Assembly: GCA_964569055.1 (NCBI GenBank)
Contig: CAZMSZ010000335.1
Span: 1-8,529, forward strand
DNA: 8,529 bases
DNA from: JAWLGW01 sp964569055
Lineage (GTDB): Bacteria > Planctomycetota > J058
Direction: 5' to 3'
Under the pieces are notes generated by a model that worked only from the letters and a program-made list of their open reading frames with translations, was not told the DNA's origin and did no database searches. Position 1 is the first letter of the stretch, and every line of letters begins with the position of its first letter. This document shows positions 5,999-8,529 of the stretch, piece after piece. The position numbers and the translations under genes were made by a program.

Positions 5999-6094
5999 TT
6001 CAGCAGGAGCGCTCATCCGTGCCCCTAGGCGGGGACACGCGGCGGCGTCGGAGTTGCTCGCCCTCCTCCCTGAACGGCACCGAGGAGGTATGCG

Positions 6095-8194
6095 ATGCGC
6101 GCGCGCCGAGGCCTCACGCTCCTGCTCCAGCTCGGCGGGGTGGCGCTGGCGGTGTGGACGGCCAGCGTCCTGGCCCTGCGGTTCGACCTGATCCCGAGCT
6201 CCGTCCTGGGTGGGACCAAGCTCACCGCGTTCACGGCGGGTGAGCTGCTCTCGATCGGGCTGGTGTTCACCGGCTACCACCTCGCGGCCTACCTGGCCGC
6301 GCTCCGCTGGACCGCGGGGGCGCCGTTCTCGAGCGCGCCGCGCGCGCTGCTGGAGCTGTACTGGGGGCTCGCCGCGACCAGCCTGGCGAGCTGCCACATG
6401 TTCCTGTTCAGCCTGGTGCCGTTCGTCCCCAACTACTACGCCTGGATGTACGTGCTCACCGGCGCGCTCCCACTGGCGGGCTGGCTCGTCGCCGCGCGGC
6501 TGACGCCCGCGCTGGACGGGAGCGGGCTCGGCTCGGCGGCGCTGTCGCGGTGGACGGTCCTGACCTGCGGGGTCGTGCTCGCGCCGGGGGTGCTGGCCGT
6601 CGGCTACAAGAAGGTCCCGAGGTTCGCGGACCTCGTCAACTACGCCCGGGTCTCCCTCAACATGGAGCTCGACACCCGGTTCACGCTGCAGGACGCCTAT
6701 CCGGGCCTGCGGCTCGAGCAGCCCATGGACGTCCGCTTCGCGGGCGGCGCGGCGTACGTGCTGGAGCGGCCGGGGCGGCTGGTGCGGGTCGGCCCCGACG
6801 GCGCGCCCGAGGTCTTGCTCGACATCAGCGAGGAGGTCGGCTCGACCCGGGTGGAGACGGGCGCCCTCAGCTTCGCGCTCCATCCCGAGTTCGCCCGGGA
6901 GGACAGCGCCCGGCGCGGACTGGCGTTCGTCTACTACACGCACTGGGGGCCCGAGACGCTGCACAACCGGCTGGCGCGGTTCGACCTCTCGCTCCCGACC
7001 GAGGCGGAGCGGCGCGCCTCGCGCGAGCTGTTGATCGACCAGCGCCGGCCGCCGACGGGGTATCACAACGGCGGCACCGTCCTGTTCGGGCCCGACGGCT
7101 TCCTCTACCTCTCGGTGGGCGAGGCGAGCTTCCCCGAGGGACGTCAGCAGGTCGACTCGCACCTGCTCGGCGGCGTGCTGCGCCTCGACGTCGACTGCCG
7201 CGGCGGCGAGGTGAGCGCGCCGATCGCGAAGCAGCCGGTCGGCGGCGTGACCCAGGGCTACTTCGTCCCGCGCGACAACCCGTACGTCGATCGGCCCGGG
7301 GCCCTCGGGGAGTTCTGGGCGCACGGCTTTCGCAACCCGTTCCGGATGTCGATCGACCGGCTGACCGGCGAGGTCTGGCTCGGCGACATCGGCTCCAACG
7401 AGTGGGAGGAGATCGACCGGATCGTGGCCGGCCAGAACGGGCAGTACCCGTACCGGCAGGGGCCCGAGCTCGATCCGGTCGGGGGCGCGCCCCCGGCCGA
7501 GCCGATCGGGCAAGAGGTCGCGCCGCTGTGGGCGTACCGGCAGACCGCCCTCGACCGGGCGGTGATCGGCGGGCTGGTCTACCGCGACGAAGCCTACCCC
7601 CGGCTGCGGGGGCGCTACGTGTTCGCCGACAACCAGTCGGGCCTGCTCAAGGCGCTCGAGCCCGACGACCTCGCCGCCGGTCCGCGGGTGCTCGCCCGGA
7701 CCGAGCAGCTCGGCCAGCAAGGGATCACCAGCGTGCGGACCGATCCGCGCGGAGAGCTCTACGTGACGGTGCTCGGGGCCAAGGGCGAGCGGAGCGGCCG
7801 GCTGCTGCGCCTGGTCGAGGTCGAGGAGGCGCCGGGCGAGCTCGCGTCGGCCGCCCCGCGCCGCGAGCCGGACGCGGCCAGCGTCGCCGCGCAGTTCGCC
7901 ATGCACTGCTCGCGCTGCCACGGCTTGGACGGGCGCGGGGAGCCGACGAGCGTGCCGCCGGGAGGCACGCCTCGACCCGACTTCACCCTCGCGTCCTGGC
8001 AGGCCGGCGTCAGCGACGCGCACCTGCGGCGGGTGGTGCAGGAGGGCGGCGCGGCGGTGGGCCTCAGCCCCGAAATGCCGTCCTGGAAGGGCGTGTTCAG
8101 CGAGCGCGAGCTCGAGCTGCTCCTGCGCCACCTGCGGGGTTTCGGCCACGAGCAGGCGACGGCGCCGCGGGTTCCGGCCGCCGGGTCGAAGTAG
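6095..8194 (+). CDS. Membrane-anchored PQQ-dehydrogenase-like beta-propeller fused to cytochrome c
   Basis: A 699-residue fusion in three parts. Residues 1-172 hold five hydrophobic helices (about 7-28, 48-70, 85-108, 114-134, 152-170); the basic N-terminus RARR implies N-in, placing the rest in the periplasm. Residues about 205-575 form a beta-propeller of the soluble glucose/sorbosone dehydrogenase type. H324 in GYHNGG, before TVLFGPDGFLYLSVGE, is the likely catalytic base. GFRNPFRMSID at 411-421 supplies the conserved Arg (R413), with LGDIGSNEWEEID after it. Residues about 595-685 are a class I cytochrome c: CSRCH at 605-609 binds haem and M661 (SPEMPSW) is the distal ligand. The protein probably oxidises a sugar or alcohol with PQQ and passes electrons directly to its own haem. 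The ATG at 6095 follows AGGAGG (6083-6088) at ideal spacing, better than an out-of-frame ATG at 6090. The five-helix anchor is unusual, and I do not recognise its family. Substrate unknown. Confidence 0.93.
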   Translation: MRARRGLTLLLQLGGVALAVWTASVLALRFDLIPSSVLGGTKLTAFTAGELLSIGLVFTGYHLAAYLAALRWTAGAPFSSAPRALLELYWGLAATSLASCHMFLFSLVPFVPNYYAWMYVLTGALPLAGWLVAARLTPALDGSGLGSAALSRWTVLTCGVVLAPGVLAVGYKKVPRFADLVNYARVSLNMELDTRFTLQDAYPGLRLEQPMDVRFAGGAAYVLERPGRLVRVGPDGAPEVLLDISEEVGSTRVETGALSFALHPEFAREDSARRGLAFVYYTHWGPETLHNRLARFDLSLPTEAERRASRELLIDQRRPPTGYHNGGTVLFGPDGFLYLSVGEASFPEGRQQVDSHLLGGVLRLDVDCRGGEVSAPIAKQPVGGVTQGYFVPRDNPYVDRPGALGEFWAHGFRNPFRMSIDRLTGEVWLGDIGSNEWEEIDRIVAGQNGQYPYRQGPELDPVGGAPPAEPIGQEVAPLWAYRQTALDRAVIGGLVYRDEAYPRLRGRYVFADNQSGLLKALEPDDLAAGPRVLARTEQLGQQGITSVRTDPRGELYVTVLGAKGERSGRLLRLVEVEEAPGELASAAPRREPDAASVAAQFAMHCSRCHGLDGRGEPTSVPPGGTPRPDFTLASWQAGVSDAHLRRVVQEGGAAVGLSPEMPSWKGVFSERELELLLRHLRGFGHEQATAPRVPAAGSK

Positions 8195-8252
8195 GTTTCG
8201 CCCGCTCCGGCCGGCTCCGTAGACCGGACGAGGGCGCCAAACGCTCGCACGT

Positions 8253-8321
8253 CCCCCAATGCCGCGTCGCCGGAGGTTGCTTCCCCACCTCCGGCGACGC
8301 GGTGTGCTTGGTCTTTGGGGG
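8253..8321. terminator. Perfect 15-bp hairpin nested in an outer stem
   Basis: CCGCGTCGCCGGAGG (8262-8276) pairs perfectly with 8288-8302 around an 11-base loop. A second stem, CCCCCAA (8253-8259) with TTGGGGG (8315-8321), encloses it. It lies 67 bp after the stop of the quinoprotein-cytochrome gene and could end its transcript, although no T-run follows. The unusual length and perfection of the inner stem would also suit a recombination or protein-binding site. Confidence 0.5.
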
Positions 8322-8398
8322 GCGTGGTCGTGCATGCCCCCACAGCGTGAGCTGCGCTTGGCACCTGCGTGGTTTCTGGGGGGGCTCCGCCCCCCCAG
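8306..8398. repeat. G-rich palindromic repeat, copies 2 and 3
   Basis: 8306-8323 matches copy 1 (5863-5880) at 15 of 18 bases but lacks the hairpin's right arm. At 8376-8398 a full hairpin occurs, with a 10-bp stem (CT plus seven G, then C) and loop TCC, preceded by TGGTTTCT, similar to the TGGTCTCC before copy 1. Runs of seven C follow at 8402-8408. Confidence 0.6.
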
Positions 8399-8529
8399 AG
8401 TCCCCCCCGCTGTCGCTGAAATTGCGCGCCGCCGCGGCGGCGCGGCTGCACGGGTGTGATGCGCCAGGTGTTGATGTCGGCGCCGCGCCGCCCGAAGCGG
8501 CGCTGCTCCTTGGCGAGAAGGCGCTTCGT
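8399..8529. other. Unresolved right-edge region
   Basis: No gene can be called with confidence. On the minus strand, a frame open from the edge reads KRLLAKEQRRFGRRGADINTWR at 8526-8461, which looks more like natural protein than the plus-strand alternatives. However, it meets no stop until deep inside the cytochrome gene, so its true end cannot be placed. On the plus strand, ATGs at 8459 and 8474 open a basic frame with no good Shine-Dalgarno (AGGTG three bases before 8474). GC-rich inverted repeats lie near 8425-8450. Confidence 0.3.

Larger units (their letters stand above)
5793..6094. other. 302-bp intergenic region rich in palindromes
   Basis: This divergent spacer between the EIIA gene and the quinoprotein gene holds no believable gene: open frames here have no Shine-Dalgarno and read as low-complexity. 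It contains a palindrome next to the EIIA start (5815-5827), a G-rich repeat (5863-5888), a terminator-like hairpin (5984-5998) and an imperfect hairpin GTGCCCC/GGGG-A-CAC (6019-6038). At its right end is the AGGAGG ribosome site (6083-6088) of the 6095 gene. Confidence 0.7.

Noticed and set aside
5822..6028. 68-codon plus-strand frame before the quinoprotein gene
   Set aside because: No ribosome site, Gly/Pro-rich, and it runs through the palindromic repeat and hairpins.
5789..8335. 848-codon minus-strand open frame opposite the quinoprotein-cytochrome gene
   Set aside because: The plus strand has clear propeller, haem and membrane features and an ideal Shine-Dalgarno; the antisense frame is compositionally biased and motif-free.
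7759..8451. Minus-strand frame starting with GTG at 8451
   Set aside because: It overlaps the cytochrome c domain on the other strand and reads as low-complexity across the hairpin repeats.

Overview
This is a very GC-rich bacterial window with seven convincing genes. Three gene types suggest a Gram-negative lineage such as Planctomycetota or Myxococcota: a Hanks-type kinase with an N-terminal accessory region, a CarF/TMEM189-type lipid desaturase, and a membrane-anchored quinoprotein-cytochrome c fusion. The sequence alone does not decide between the two phyla. There are no rRNA, tRNA, IS or CRISPR features.

Layout. Bases 1-115 hold a degenerate 36-bp tandem repeat and the leader of a short-chain dehydrogenase (116-808, +). 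That gene converges, with a 7-bp gap, on a minus-strand block read from 4460 down to 816: a CarF-like plasmanyl-lipid desaturase (4460-3741), a membrane serine/threonine kinase (3562-1850) and an AurF/R2-like diiron protein (1790-816). A 178-bp, less GC-rich and hairpin-rich spacer separates desaturase and kinase. The desaturase diverges from a small beta-rich protein gene (4702-5031, +), with candidate -10 elements for both directions in the 241-bp gap. The small gene converges on a two-gene PTS unit on the minus strand: EIIA (5792-5319), overlapped by a TTG-start HPr (5322-5041). A 302-bp non-coding stretch rich in palindromes leads to a 699-residue protein (6095-8194, +) with five membrane helices, a soluble-glucose-dehydrogenase-like beta-propeller and a cytochrome c domain. 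The last 335 bases hold a perfect 15-bp-stem hairpin, further copies of a G-rich palindromic repeat and an unresolved edge region.

How the genes may work together. CarF/TMEM189 enzymes make the vinyl-ether bond of plasmalogens and, in Myxococcus, are needed for the singlet-oxygen response. Finding one upstream of a membrane kinase and a diiron oxygenase, all on one strand, suggests a lipid/oxidative-stress module; this is inference from position. The EIIA-HPr pair comes without a sugar permease and looks like a regulatory PTS branch. The quinoprotein-cytochrome fusion is probably a periplasmic oxidase of a sugar or alcohol that feeds electrons to the respiratory chain.
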